DNA of 28,328 bases, taken from Anaerolineaceae bacterium. Its GTDB lineage: Bacteria; Chloroflexota; Anaerolineae; Anaerolineales; Anaerolineaceae. The first letter of the stretch is position 1. Every line of letters starts with the position of its first letter. The notes under the pieces were generated by a model. It saw nothing but the letters and a program-made list of their open reading frames with translations, had not been told where the DNA came from and did no database searches. Positions 1 through 8,040 of the stretch are shown here, one piece after another. The translations under genes and the position numbers were made by a program. Location: the NCBI GenBank assembly GCA_003446605.1, contig DMDF01000075.1, forward strand, positions 36,485 through 64,812. Direction: 5' to 3'.

Positions 1-96
1 ATAATTTTAATAAAACAATGAGATTTTGCTTATTCTTTTTTAATCATCCTTTTTTATCATTAATAGCATAAGAACAGAAAATTTGGAGGTTCAAAC

Positions 97-519
97 ATGA
101 GTTACTACGTTTATTCACCTTTTGGTCGCGCTGCCCGCTTGCGCCGTATGCAGGATTTTTTCGATGATGAAATGCCATATAAAGAGAACGAAGTGATCGT
201 ACCCATTGATGTGCGCGCAGAGGATGATGATTTCATCGTCACCGCACTGGTTCCAGGTCTGAAAGCGGATGATCTGAATATCCAGGTTATCAATGAAACC
301 ATAACCCTGAGCGGTGAATTGCAATTCGGCGCTGAAGAAGATGCCAACTACATTCACAAAGAATGTCCTTCTGGTAAATTTCATCGCACTATCACTCTTC
401 CTTCCACATTGAATGCCAGCAAGGCAGATGCAAACATCGAGAACGGTGTACTAACCCTGCGTGTCCCCAAAGCGGAGGAAGCCAAACCCAAGACCATCAA
501 AGTCAGTGTAAGTAAATAG
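97..519 (+). CDS. Hsp20/alpha-crystallin family small heat-shock protein
   Basis: Cytoplasmic ATP-independent holdase chaperone of 140 residues. The N-terminal 35 or so residues are an Arg/Phe-rich arm. The alpha-crystallin domain follows (about 38-132), with VPGLKADDLNIQV and the GVLTLRVPK signature near its end. A C-terminal PKTIKV segment supplies the I-x-I/V type anchor used for oligomerisation. Length is normal for the family. The ATG at 97 is supported by a GGAGG at 85-89. The gene is probably monocistronic: a strong intrinsic terminator lies 17 nt past the stop. The 96 bases upstream are very AT-rich and I could not pick a convincing -35/-10 pair or a CIRCE element. The family assignment is firm. 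The client range is unknown. Confidence 0.93.
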   Translation: MSYYVYSPFGRAARLRRMQDFFDDEMPYKENEVIVPIDVRAEDDDFIVTALVPGLKADDLNIQVINETITLSGELQFGAEEDANYIHKECPSGKFHRTITLPSTLNASKADANIENGVLTLRVPKAEEAKPKTIKVSVSK

Positions 520-536
520 CAGCCAATACCATGCAT

Positions 537-568
537 AAGAACAGCCCAATCGGGCTGTTCTTTGTTTT
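537..568 (+). terminator. Intrinsic terminator after hsp20
   Basis: Perfect 11-bp stem (AAGAACAGCCC at 537-547 with GGGCTGTTCTT at 552-562), AATC tetraloop, followed by TGTTTT. It lies inside an open extension of the birA frame that starts at ATG 531. That argues against 531 being the real birA start. Confidence 0.9.
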
Positions 569-574
569 CCGGTC

Positions 575-580
575 TATAAT
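575..580 (+). promoter_or_regulatory. Possible -10 element for leaderless birA
   Basis: TATAAT overlaps the ATG at 579. A start site about seven bases on would fall at the in-frame GTG 588. No clear -35 is visible, because the upstream bases belong to the hsp20 terminator hairpin. Read-through from hsp20 is an alternative. Confidence 0.35.
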
Positions 581-1376
581 GAAAGCCGTGGACGAAGAAA
601 CTCTTTCTAAACTCCTGGCTGACATTCCCATGGGGAAGCTGCTTTATTTCAACAGGCTACCCTCCACGAACGCCACCGCCCTGGAATGGGTCGCGCAGCG
701 CCCGCCTGATTATTCGCTGGTAGTGGCGGATCATCAAATCGCCGGCTATGGGCGCAACCAACGTTCCTGGCACGCGCACGCAGGCGCTTCCCTTTCATTC
801 AGTCTGATCCTGTATCCCCATCCAGAAGAACAGCAGTCTCTGCCGCTGTTTTCAGCACTGGCAGCACTAGCAGTATGCACAGCGCTGGATGCCATCAGTC
901 CTTCTTCGCAGGCAGAGATCAAGTGGCCGAATGATGTACTGCTGGATGGTAAAAAATGCGCAGGTATTCTGTGCGAAGCAGTTTGGCAAGGTACCACCCT
1001 TTGCGGGCTGGTAATGGGCGTGGGGGTTAACATCAGTTCTGCAGCGCTGCCACCCGTTTCGTCCCTGCTTTTCCCCGCCACCTCGCTGGAAGATGCTTTC
1101 GGTAAAAACATGGATCGTTGGGAAATCCTGCACTGCATTCTTGAGCAACTCCTTCATGTGCGTAACTCATTCCCTTCTTCCACTTTTTTAAATGATTGGC
1201 GAACCCGTTTAGCTTTTCTGGGGCAACCTGTGACCATCACCTCCACCAACGGGCAAACTCATTCTGGCATCATGCAGGACGTAGATGAACAAGGTTATCT
1301 GGTACTTAAAGAAAAAACCGGGCAGCAGCTTTCCTTCCCAATGGGGGAAGTGAGCCTGCGCCCGGCTTCTTTATAA
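579..1376 (+). CDS. birA: Biotin--[acetyl-CoA-carboxylase] ligase (monofunctional BirA)
   Basis: Activates biotin to biotinyl-5'-AMP and attaches it to the lysine of biotin carboxyl carrier proteins. From ATG 579 the protein is 265 residues. It shows the adenylate-binding loop GYGRNQRSW (about 56-64), KWPND (115-119), the catalytic-lysine region DGKKCAGILCE (about 124-133), GVGVNIS (147-153) and a C-terminal SH3-like domain ending LSFPMGEVSLRP. There is no N-terminal winged helix, so this is a group I enzyme and not a biotin repressor. The frame is open back to ATG 531, but that stretch contains the hsp20 terminator, so 579 is preferred. GTG 588 is also possible as a leaderless start. No Shine-Dalgarno precedes 579. 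The stop is 12 bases from the convergent gyrA stop. Confidence 0.9.
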   Translation: MKAVDEETLSKLLADIPMGKLLYFNRLPSTNATALEWVAQRPPDYSLVVADHQIAGYGRNQRSWHAHAGASLSFSLILYPHPEEQQSLPLFSALAALAVCTALDAISPSSQAEIKWPNDVLLDGKKCAGILCEAVWQGTTLCGLVMGVGVNISSAALPPVSSLLFPATSLEDAFGKNMDRWEILHCILEQLLHVRNSFPSSTFLNDWRTRLAFLGQPVTITSTNGQTHSGIMQDVDEQGYLVLKEKTGQQLSFPMGEVSLRPASL

Positions 1377-1388
1377 GCAATCCTTCTT

Positions 1389-3848
1389 TTAATCCACGTT
1401 ACCGCTCAGGATGCCCTCCGTGAAACGCGCTACGGAAGCCACTTTATCTCCCTTTTCCAGATGCATGAGTGTTACACCACGTGTCGCGCGTCCTGAAATG
1501 GAAATATCCTTCACATTTAAGCGGATGATGATGCCGTTATTAGACATGAGTGTTACCTGGTCATCCTTTTGAACAACACGTGCAATCGCAATCTTGCCGA
1601 TCTTGGCTAGAGAGTTCTTGTCGATGGTTGCCACACCCTGCGTGCCGCGACCCTGGCAGCGATATTCTTTCAGATCAGTGCGTTTCCCAAATCCTTTTTC
1701 GGTCACCACCAGCAGGGAAGCACCCTTTTCCACCACTTCCATCGAAGCAAGCCGATCTCCATCCTTGAAGCGGATACCGATCACACCGCGAGCGGTGCGA
1801 CCCATCGGGCGAATATCTTCTTCTTTGAAGCGCAGTGCCTGACCGTTAGCGGTAACCAGCATCATCTCATCTTTCCCACTCGTCAATGCCACCCAACCCA
1901 ATTCATCATCATCCTGCAAGGAGATGGCAATCAGCCCGGAGGTACGCACGCTTTCAAATTCTTTCAGTTCCACCCGTTTCATATAGCCCTGCGTGGTAGC
2001 AAACGTTAGATAGCCCGCTGTTTCAAAATCAGGTACCGCCAAAGCAGCAGTGATGCGTTCCCCCTGTTCCAGCGCAATCAAGTTGACCAGGGAAAGACCC
2101 TTATCTGTTCTTCCACCTTCTGGGATCTGATATACCTTTTCAGAATATACCTTGCCGCGATCGGAGAAGAACAACAAGGTGTGCAGCGCACGGCACGGGA
2201 TGATCATATCGATTTCATCTTCGTCCTTCATGCCCTGCCCGATCACACCCCGCCCGCCGCGGGCTTGTGTACGGTAAACCTTGGGGGAAACGCGCTTGAT
2301 ATAGCCGCGATTGGTGATGCTCACCAGCGCCGGTACATCCGAAACCAGGTCTTCCTCGGTCAGATCTTCCACACCTCCTTCAGAGATATGAGTGCGACGT
2401 CGGTCACTGTATTTCTCGAGGATTTCTTCAAGGTCCTGCCGGATAACGCCCAACATTTTCTTGGGATGCGCCAGCAGATCTTCCAAGTAGGCAATCAATT
2501 CTTTGACCTCTTTATACTCTGTTTCGATCTTCATGCGTTCTAACGCCGCTAAACGTCGCAATTGCATATCCAGAATGGCTTGCGCCTGAATCTCGGAAAG
2601 TTTAAAGCGCTTCATCAATTGTGTTTTGGCGACATCTGCATCTTTCGATTCACGAATGGTGCGGATGACATCATCCAAATTCGCCAACGCAATCATCAAC
2701 CCTTCAAGTATATGAGCACGATTGCGGGCTTTTTCCAGGTCATATTCTGTCCGGCGCTTGATGACCTCCATGCGATGATCGATGAAAATCTGCAAGGCAT
2801 GCTTCAGTGTCAGTAAACGCGGTTCACCATCCACCAATGCCAGCATATTGATGCCGAAAGTGGATTGCAACTGCGTATATTTATAGAGGCGATTCAGTAC
2901 TCGTTTCGGTTGTGCACTGCGTTTTAACTCAAGAATGATGCGCATGCCGGTGCGATCTGATTCATCGCGCAGGTCCGAGATCTCAGGGATACGATCGGAA
3001 CGAACCAGTTCAGCGATGCGCTCAATGAGCGTCGTTTTATTGACCTGATAGGGAATCTCGGTGATGCGGATTGCATAACGCCCGCCACGAATCTCTTCGA
3101 TCTGTGCTTTGCCCTGCAAAGTGACCTTGCCTTTACCGGTACTGTAAGCCTGCCGGATACCTTCCGTTCCCACGATGATGCCGCCGGTGGGAAAATCTGG
3201 ACCGGGCAAAATGCGTATCAGATCTTCCACGGTGATCTCATCCAGATTATCCTGGTTGTCAATCATATAGATGAGCGCACGGCATAGCTCGCCCAGGTTA
3301 TGGGAAGGAATGTTGGTAGCCATACCCACTGCGATACCGGATGCCCCATTCAAAAGCATATTCGGCAGGCGCGCCGGAAGCACAGAAGGTTCCTGTAAAG
3401 AGCCATCAAAGTTATCCACAAAATCGACGGTATCCTTTTGGATATCCACCAGCATTTCTTCTGCCATAGCACCCATGCGGGCTTCGGTGTAACGCATGGC
3501 GGCAGGTGGGTCGCCATCGATGGAACCAAAGTTACCCTGCCCATCCACCAGTAAATAGCGCATCGAGAAATCCTGTGCCATGCGTGCCATGGCGTCATAC
3601 ACCGCTGCATCACCATGCGGGTGATATTTACCGAGCACTTCACCAACGATACGAGCAGATTTCTTATAAGAAGAACTGGCGCGGATGCCCATATCCATCA
3701 TCGCATATAGGATGCGGCGGTGGACAGGTTTCAGCCCATCACGTGCATCTGGAAGAGCCCGCGCTACGATCACACTCATCGCGTAATCGATGTAAGAAGT
3801 GCGCATTTCCTGATCAATATCTATTCGTTTAAGATTGCTAATTTCCAT
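1389..3848 (-). CDS. gyrA: DNA gyrase subunit A
   Basis: Breakage-reunion subunit of the A2B2 gyrase that introduces negative supercoils, 819 residues. The N-terminal winged-helix/tower part contains the conserved RTSYIDYAMSVIVARALPD start, the HPHGD helix and AMRYTEARM, whose Tyr120 should be the DNA-linking catalytic tyrosine. A coiled-coil region follows at about residues 350-480. The C-terminal beta-pinwheel carries a GyrA-box (QARGGRG), which favours GyrA over ParC. In the quinolone-resistance region the residue matching E. coli Ser83 is Ala81, while the Asp87 equivalent (Asp85) is kept. ATG 3848 is preceded by GAGGAG (minus strand, about 12 nt away). gyrB is not in the window. The gene is transcribed divergently from pstS and converges on birA. 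Confidence 0.96.
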   Translation of the reverse strand: MEISNLKRIDIDQEMRTSYIDYAMSVIVARALPDARDGLKPVHRRILYAMMDMGIRASSSYKKSARIVGEVLGKYHPHGDAAVYDAMARMAQDFSMRYLLVDGQGNFGSIDGDPPAAMRYTEARMGAMAEEMLVDIQKDTVDFVDNFDGSLQEPSVLPARLPNMLLNGASGIAVGMATNIPSHNLGELCRALIYMIDNQDNLDEITVEDLIRILPGPDFPTGGIIVGTEGIRQAYSTGKGKVTLQGKAQIEEIRGGRYAIRITEIPYQVNKTTLIERIAELVRSDRIPEISDLRDESDRTGMRIILELKRSAQPKRVLNRLYKYTQLQSTFGINMLALVDGEPRLLTLKHALQIFIDHRMEVIKRRTEYDLEKARNRAHILEGLMIALANLDDVIRTIRESKDADVAKTQLMKRFKLSEIQAQAILDMQLRRLAALERMKIETEYKEVKELIAYLEDLLAHPKKMLGVIRQDLEEILEKYSDRRRTHISEGGVEDLTEEDLVSDVPALVSITNRGYIKRVSPKVYRTQARGGRGVIGQGMKDEDEIDMIIPCRALHTLLFFSDRGKVYSEKVYQIPEGGRTDKGLSLVNLIALEQGERITAALAVPDFETAGYLTFATTQGYMKRVELKEFESVRTSGLIAISLQDDDELGWVALTSGKDEMMLVTANGQALRFKEEDIRPMGRTARGVIGIRFKDGDRLASMEVVEKGASLLVVTEKGFGKRTDLKEYRCQGRGTQGVATIDKNSLAKIGKIAIARVVQKDDQVTLMSNNGIIIRLNVKDISISGRATRGVTLMHLEKGDKVASVARFTEGILSGNVD

Positions 3849-3886
3849 TTAAAGAAAAACTCCTCAATTAATTCACGGGAGGTTTA

Positions 3887-3892
3887 ATTATA
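3887..3892 (-). promoter_or_regulatory. gyrA -10 element
   Basis: Minus-strand TATAAT at 3892-3887 within TAAGGTATAATT. The same 12 bases occur at the divergent pstS promoter. No good -35 is seen 16-18 bases upstream. The predicted leader is about 35 nt and contains the GAGGAG ribosome-binding site. Confidence 0.5.
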
Positions 3893-3975
3893 CCTTACTC
3901 CTTTCTTATCGCGCATGCGCCAATCTTAAGAGGTAGCTAAAATCATCCCGGAAAACTACCCTTCCTAATTTCTCA

Positions 3976-3994
3976 TAAGGTATAATTTCGCATC
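3976..3994 (+). promoter_or_regulatory. pstS -10 element, leaderless arrangement
   Basis: TAAGGTATAATT, with TATAAT at 3981-3986, only eight bases before the pstS ATG at 3995. A start site 7-9 bases after the -10 would coincide with the start codon. There is no Shine-Dalgarno in this interval. No direct repeats resembling a PhoB box were found in 3893-3980. Confidence 0.5.
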
Positions 3995-4882
3995 ATGAAA
4001 AAATCCATCGCGATTTTTTTTATTTTGATCTTCTTCATGGCTGGATGTGGCAGCGACAACTCGCCAACCACCTCCAACTCAAATGGTACAACTCAGAACA
4101 AGTACATTGAGGATAAAGGCTCAGATACGCTGGTCAACCTGGCTTTAATTTGGGCTGAAAAATACCAGCTGGCGCATCCTGATATCCAGATATCTGTTTC
4201 TGGTGGTGGTTCTGGCACAGGCATTACCTCCCTGACCAACGGCACGGTGGATATTGCCAATGCCTCGCGCGCCATCAAAGACGAAGAGATCAGCGAAGCG
4301 AACAACCAGGGCATTGACCCAAATGAGATTGTGGTTGCTTACGATGCCATTGCTGTTATCGTCAACCCCGAAAATCCCGTTGACAGGCTCACCGTCGAGC
4401 AGGTCTCACAGATCTACCAGGGTCTCATCACCAACTGGAAAGAATTGGGCGGTGAAGATCGCCCCATTGTGTGCCTGTCGCGCGAGACCAACTCCGGCAC
4501 ACATGTGTATTTCCTGGAGAACGTGGTGCGCATGGGTGATTCTGACAGCAAAGTGCTCTTCTCCCAAGAAACCTTACTGTTGCCCTCATCCGAAGGCATC
4601 ATTTCTGAAGTGCGAGATAATCCCAACGCCATTGGATACGACGGGTTGGGGTATGTGACAGATGAGGTAAAAGTGCTGGCGCTCAGCCAGGGAGAAGAAT
4701 ACGTGCTGCCTTCCGAGGCAACTGTCAAAGATAAAAGCTACCCCATTGCGCGCCAGCTCTACATGTACACCAATGGAGAACCAACTGGAGCTATAAAGGA
4801 TTATATTGATTGGATTCTCTCACCTGAAGCACAACAGTATGTGCTCGATCTGGGATTCATCCCGTATCGATCGATCGAATAG
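3995..4882 (+). CDS. pstS: Phosphate ABC transporter, substrate-binding lipoprotein PstS
   Basis: Captures inorganic phosphate outside the membrane and delivers it to PstCA. The 295-residue precursor has a short basic N-terminus, a hydrophobic stretch (about 4-16) and the lipobox MAGC with the lipidated cysteine at residue 18, followed by a Ser/Thr/Asn-rich linker. The mature PBP-like fold begins at about IEDKGSDTLVNL. Phosphate-site motifs include GSDT, SGGGSGTGI and the SRETNSGTHVYF segment. It is the first gene of pstSCAB. The gap to pstC is nine bases. The start sits eight bases after a TATAAT, suggesting a leaderless message. Lipidation suits a cell without a conventional outer membrane. 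Confidence 0.93.
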   Translation: MKKSIAIFFILIFFMAGCGSDNSPTTSNSNGTTQNKYIEDKGSDTLVNLALIWAEKYQLAHPDIQISVSGGGSGTGITSLTNGTVDIANASRAIKDEEISEANNQGIDPNEIVVAYDAIAVIVNPENPVDRLTVEQVSQIYQGLITNWKELGGEDRPIVCLSRETNSGTHVYFLENVVRMGDSDSKVLFSQETLLLPSSEGIISEVRDNPNAIGYDGLGYVTDEVKVLALSQGEEYVLPSEATVKDKSYPIARQLYMYTNGEPTGAIKDYIDWILSPEAQQYVLDLGFIPYRSIE

Positions 4883-4891
4883 GGAAAAAAT

Positions 4892-5767
4892 ATGAAAGAT
4901 AAGGTCATCACACGAATTATTAAGATAGCTGGCTTCTCCAGCATCATCATCGTTTTGATGATCTTCTATTTTTTATTGAAAGAAGGTTTGCCGACGCTGG
5001 GTGAGGTAGCCCTATCTGACCTATTTACCACACGTTGGTACCCCATTGAAGATTACTTCGGTATTCTGCCACTTTTTTCTGGTTCTCTGCTGGTTACATT
5101 CATTTCCATCGCAATAGCGCTGCCTTTCGGCATCGGCACAGCCGTATACATCGCTGAAATCGCACCTGCACGCGTCAAAGAGATCCTCAAACCGCTGATC
5201 GAAATCTTGGCTGGCATCCCCTCGGTAGTATTGGGTTTCATCGGGATCGTGTTTCTCTCTCCTACCCTGCGTGAAACATTCAACCTGCCAACCGGACTGA
5301 CCGCTTTCACCGGTGCGCTGCTACTGGCGCTCATTTCCGTCCCGACCATCGTCTCCGTGGCAGAAGATGCGCTGAACGCTGTACCGCAATCCTATCGCGA
5401 AGCATCTTATGCGCTGGGCGTCACCCGCTGGCAGACCATCTGGCAGGTGACCCTTCCGGCAGCGCGCAGCGGTGTCATCACGGCAGTCATGCTAGGAATC
5501 AGCCGCACGCTGGGTGAAACCATGGCGGTCATGATGGTAACCGGCAACGCCCCCACCATGCTGCAAGGTATCCAATCCATCTTTAAACCCACCCGCACCA
5601 TGACAGCCACCATCGCATCCGAAATGGGCGAGGTAGCCAGCGGCAGCACCCACTACCACGTGCTGTTCTTCATCGGTATTGTGCTGTTCCTGTTCTCTCT
5701 GATCATTAATATCATTTCCAGCCACTTCAGTGAGAAAAATCGGAAGGAAAAGGAGCAGGTGGTTTAA
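4892..5767 (+). CDS. pstC: Phosphate ABC transporter permease PstC
   Basis: One of two membrane subunits forming the phosphate channel, 291 residues. An N-terminal transmembrane helix (about 13-32) is followed by a periplasm/outside-facing segment and five more hydrophobic helices. The cytoplasmic EAA loop, REASYALGVTRWQTIWQVTLP (about 168-188), contacts the ATPase. The downstream SRTLGETMAVMMVTGN motif is typical of PstC. The N-terminus is short and lacks the long extra loop of some PstC proteins. The stop codon overlaps the pstA ATG by one base (TAATG), which indicates translational coupling. Confidence 0.93.
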   Translation: MKDKVITRIIKIAGFSSIIIVLMIFYFLLKEGLPTLGEVALSDLFTTRWYPIEDYFGILPLFSGSLLVTFISIAIALPFGIGTAVYIAEIAPARVKEILKPLIEILAGIPSVVLGFIGIVFLSPTLRETFNLPTGLTAFTGALLLALISVPTIVSVAEDALNAVPQSYREASYALGVTRWQTIWQVTLPAARSGVITAVMLGISRTLGETMAVMMVTGNAPTMLQGIQSIFKPTRTMTATIASEMGEVASGSTHYHVLFFIGIVLFLFSLIINIISSHFSEKNRKEKEQVV

Positions 5768-6642
5768 TGAGCAACCAGAGCAGCCACACTGCCACACAGG
5801 TACGCAAAGCCAAAGATGGTATCGGTTATACACTGATCCATATCATCAGTTTCTTTACATTACTGCCCGTGCTGGGCATTATCTTCTATATAGTCGCGAA
5901 CGGCGCGCCCACCATCACATGGGATTTCTTGACCAGCATGCCCACCGACGGCATGCGAGCAGGCGGCATCTTGCCCGCCATTGTTGGCACACTGTATCTC
6001 ACCATTGGAACCGCTGTTTTTTCCGTTCCACTGGGGGTGGCAGCTGGTATCTATCTGGCAGAGTACGCTCCCCAGAATATATGGACGCGTTTCATCCGCA
6101 TCGCCATCATCAGCTTGGCAGGCATCCCTTCGGTGGTGTACGGGCTGTTTGGTCTGGGTATGTTCGTGCTGTTCCTCAAGCTGGGCAACAGCATCCTGGC
6201 AGCCAGCCTGACCTTATCGATCATGACATTGCCCACCATCATCAGCACCACCGAAGAAGCGCTGCGGGTGGTACCGGAACGTTTCCGAGTGGTGTGTGCA
6301 TCGCTGGGAGCCAGCAAATGGCAGGGCATCCGCAAGATCATCCTACCCGAAGCCATGCCGGGTATCCTGACCGGTGTCATCCTGGGTCTGGAGCGCGCTG
6401 CAGGTGAGACCGCCCCCATCCTCTTCACCGGGGCAACGTTCTTCCTGCCACACCTACCCTCCTCCCCATTGGATGCCACCATGGCGTTGCCCTATCACAT
6501 TTTCGTCATCTCCACCCAAGTACCGGGCATGCCGCTCCAAATCCAGTTTGGATCGGTGTTGGTGCTGCTGGTGTTTGTACTGGTCATGAATCTTAGTGCG
6601 ACCACTATCCGAACGCGTGCTCGCCGCAACAGGCAGTGGTGA
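5767..6642 (+). CDS. pstA: Phosphate ABC transporter permease PstA
   Basis: Second membrane subunit of the Pst importer, 291 residues with about six transmembrane helices. The ATPase-contact loop is FRVVCASLGASKWQGIRKII. It is followed by LERAAGETAPILFTGA, the PstA counterpart of the LGET motif in PstC. The ATG overlaps the pstC stop, and an AAGGAG-like sequence lies in the pstC end about 8-15 bases upstream. The C-terminus is Arg-rich and cytoplasmic. The stop is one base before the pstB ATG. Confidence 0.93.
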   Translation: MSNQSSHTATQVRKAKDGIGYTLIHIISFFTLLPVLGIIFYIVANGAPTITWDFLTSMPTDGMRAGGILPAIVGTLYLTIGTAVFSVPLGVAAGIYLAEYAPQNIWTRFIRIAIISLAGIPSVVYGLFGLGMFVLFLKLGNSILAASLTLSIMTLPTIISTTEEALRVVPERFRVVCASLGASKWQGIRKIILPEAMPGILTGVILGLERAAGETAPILFTGATFFLPHLPSSPLDATMALPYHIFVISTQVPGMPLQIQFGSVLVLLVFVLVMNLSATTIRTRARRNRQW

Positions 6643-6643
6643 T

Positions 6644-7405
6644 ATGAGCAATTCCAAGATATCCATCCGCAATTATTCGCTGCGCTATTCCGATGGGGTG
6701 CAGGCTCTCAAGAATGTCAGTCTGGAGATCCATGCTAACGCCATCAATGTGCTGTTCGGACCTTCGGGAGGCGGTAAATCCTCGCTGCTGCGCTCCATCA
6801 ACCGCCTGATCGACCTAGCGGACGTGGATGAAACCAGCGGGCAGATCCTTTTCAACGGGGTAAATATCCTGGATAAAGAAATGCCCGTCTCGCAGCTACG
6901 TCGTAAGATCGGCATGGTCTTTTCACGCCCCATCCCACTGCCCAAGAGCATCTTTGAGAACGTGGCATTTGGACTGCGCGTGGCAGGTGAGAACGACCCG
7001 GCTGTTCTGCACTCGAAAGTCGAAGAGGCACTTAAGCAGGCATATCTGTGGGAAGAAGTATATGATCGTCTGGATGACCCGGGTATCTCCATTTCGGGCG
7101 GGCAGCAGCAGCGCCTGTGCCTGGCACGCGTGCTGGCGCTGGAACCGGAAGTGATCATGCTGGATGAACCCACCTCAGCGCTGGACCCGGTCACCACCGC
7201 ACGCATCGAGAGTTTCTTGCAGGAGATCAAAGATCGCATCACCGTCATCATCGCGCCCCATAACATGTCGCAGTCGGCGCGCGTGGCGGATTATGCTACT
7301 TTCTTCCTGCAGGGCGAATTGATAGAAGTTGGCGCTGGCTCCAAGCTATTCGTGAACCCCCAGGACCAGCGCACTCAAGACTACGTCGAAGGCAGGTTCG
7401 GATAG
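6644..7405 (+). CDS. pstB: Phosphate ABC transporter ATP-binding protein PstB
   Basis: ATPase that powers phosphate import, 253 residues from ATG 6644. Walker A is GPSGGGKSS, where most PstB proteins have GPSGCGKST. The ABC signature is ISGGQQQRLCLARVLAL, Walker B is VIMLDEPTSALDP, and the switch His lies in APHNM. At the Q-loop the usual glutamine of MVFQ is replaced by serine (MVFSRPIPLPKSI). The open frame extends to ATG 6596, but that lies inside pstA and adds a non-homologous MRPLSERVLA stretch. ATG 6644, one base after the pstA stop, matches the normal PstB start. No phoU follows. The operon ends here with no clear hairpin-plus-T terminator. Confidence 0.93.
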   Translation: MSNSKISIRNYSLRYSDGVQALKNVSLEIHANAINVLFGPSGGGKSSLLRSINRLIDLADVDETSGQILFNGVNILDKEMPVSQLRRKIGMVFSRPIPLPKSIFENVAFGLRVAGENDPAVLHSKVEEALKQAYLWEEVYDRLDDPGISISGGQQQRLCLARVLALEPEVIMLDEPTSALDPVTTARIESFLQEIKDRITVIIAPHNMSQSARVADYATFFLQGELIEVGAGSKLFVNPQDQRTQDYVEGRFG

Positions 7406-7679
7406 GTGACAAAACACGACAAAAGATGACAGTGGGGGAAAGGATAGTTTCATTCCGGGGAACGAATATTGAGCAGAAAAGGAAGCAACTCTCCCACCAG
7501 TTGAGTATTTATCCTGTGATATAGCTCTTTTTTTATCTGTTCTCCAATTTGCGACTTAGTGATGTATAGACTTCGCTTTGAAGATATCTTGTATTTTATT
7601 GATAAAGAGAATAGGGGAGGGAGAGGAGTTTTTTGGTGGGTCAGCGACCCACCCTACGGCTCAGTCGCCATCACCCACG
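7406..7679. other. Intergenic region after the pst operon
   Basis: No gene recognised. It contains a weak CAACT/AGTTG hairpin (about 7487-7503), a T7 run near 7527 without a good stem in front, and the strong GGTGGGTC hairpin listed separately. A 63-codon frame at 7559-7750 runs into repeat DNA and is not credible. Base composition becomes visibly more AT-rich here, marking the end of the housekeeping block. Confidence 0.6.
7635..7653. repeat. Short hairpin element (GGTGGGTC / GACCCACC)
   Basis: Perfect 8-bp inverted repeat with an AGC loop, followed by CTACGG. It has the same architecture (GC-rich stem, then CTAC or similar) as the GGCGCGT/ACGCGCC hairpins at 17657, 27783 and 27988, although the stem sequence is different. 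Confidence 0.7.
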
Positions 7680-7905
7680 AAAAAGAGCCAGCAAGTAAGA
7701 GAGCACCCATATGTTTTTGCGACATACTCCATATGATCCCATCGCAATGAACAGATCCTTCGTCGTTTCACTCCTCAGGATGACGTCTGGAAATAGATTT
7801 TGGGGATTCATGGAATTAGAGAGAATAAATAAGCATTGGTCAACCATGGATACATCACTACGATAGGTTTAGGAAAGGATCACGAAATGAAGAGATTCCT
7901 CAGTC
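7680..7905 (+). repeat. Long composite repeat, copy 1
   Basis: About 225 bp, nearly identical and in the same orientation as about 17813-18050. The first part also matches about 28145-28260. It starts at AAAGAGCCAGCAAGTAAGAG, includes the palindromic element AGATCCTTCG...CAGGATGACG (7753-7785), and runs to GAGATTCCTCAGT. Relative to the other two copies it lacks 13 bases inside a T/G-rich tract after CCCATATG, consistent with deletion between two GTTTTTG repeats. No transposase is present. Confidence 0.85.
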
Positions 7906-7950
7906 TGTAGTGCACCCCATTTATCCAAATTCCGAAATATATCATCCTCA

Positions 7951-7997
7951 TATCTTATGATAGTATTATTGACATCTTACTTATCATATGATAATAT
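7951..7997 (+). promoter_or_regulatory. Toxin-antitoxin promoter with two palindromic operators
   Basis: A perfect -35, TTGACA, lies at 7969-7974. The -10 is TAATAT at 7992-7997 (17-bp spacer) or GATAAT at 7990-7995. A palindrome TATCATATGATA at 7982-7993 (14 bp if flanks are included) covers the spacer and -10. A near-copy TATCTTATGATA lies at 7951-7962, just upstream of the -35 and 31 bp away, about three helical turns. This is the expected layout for antitoxin autoregulation. Confidence 0.7.
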
Positions 7998-8040
7998 ACA
8001 TTTGTTGAGGCATTGGTCTCAACATGCCCAGGGGAAGACG

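Noticed and set aside
531..578. Extended birA N-terminus from ATG 531
   Set aside because: This stretch is the intrinsic terminator of hsp20 and encodes a hydrophobic tail unlike BirA; ATG 579 (or GTG 588) fits the family start.
3849..3994. PhoB box upstream of pstS
   Set aside because: No pair of CTGTCAT-like direct repeats at 11-bp spacing could be found.
7559..7750. 63-codon open frame after the pst operon
   Set aside because: It spans the GGTGGGTC hairpin and runs into dispersed repeat DNA; no ribosome-binding site and no recognisable protein pattern.
7957..8040. Toxin start at ATG 7957
   Set aside because: This ATG lies upstream of the -35/-10 and within the operator zone; ATG 8041 has a proper ribosome-binding site.
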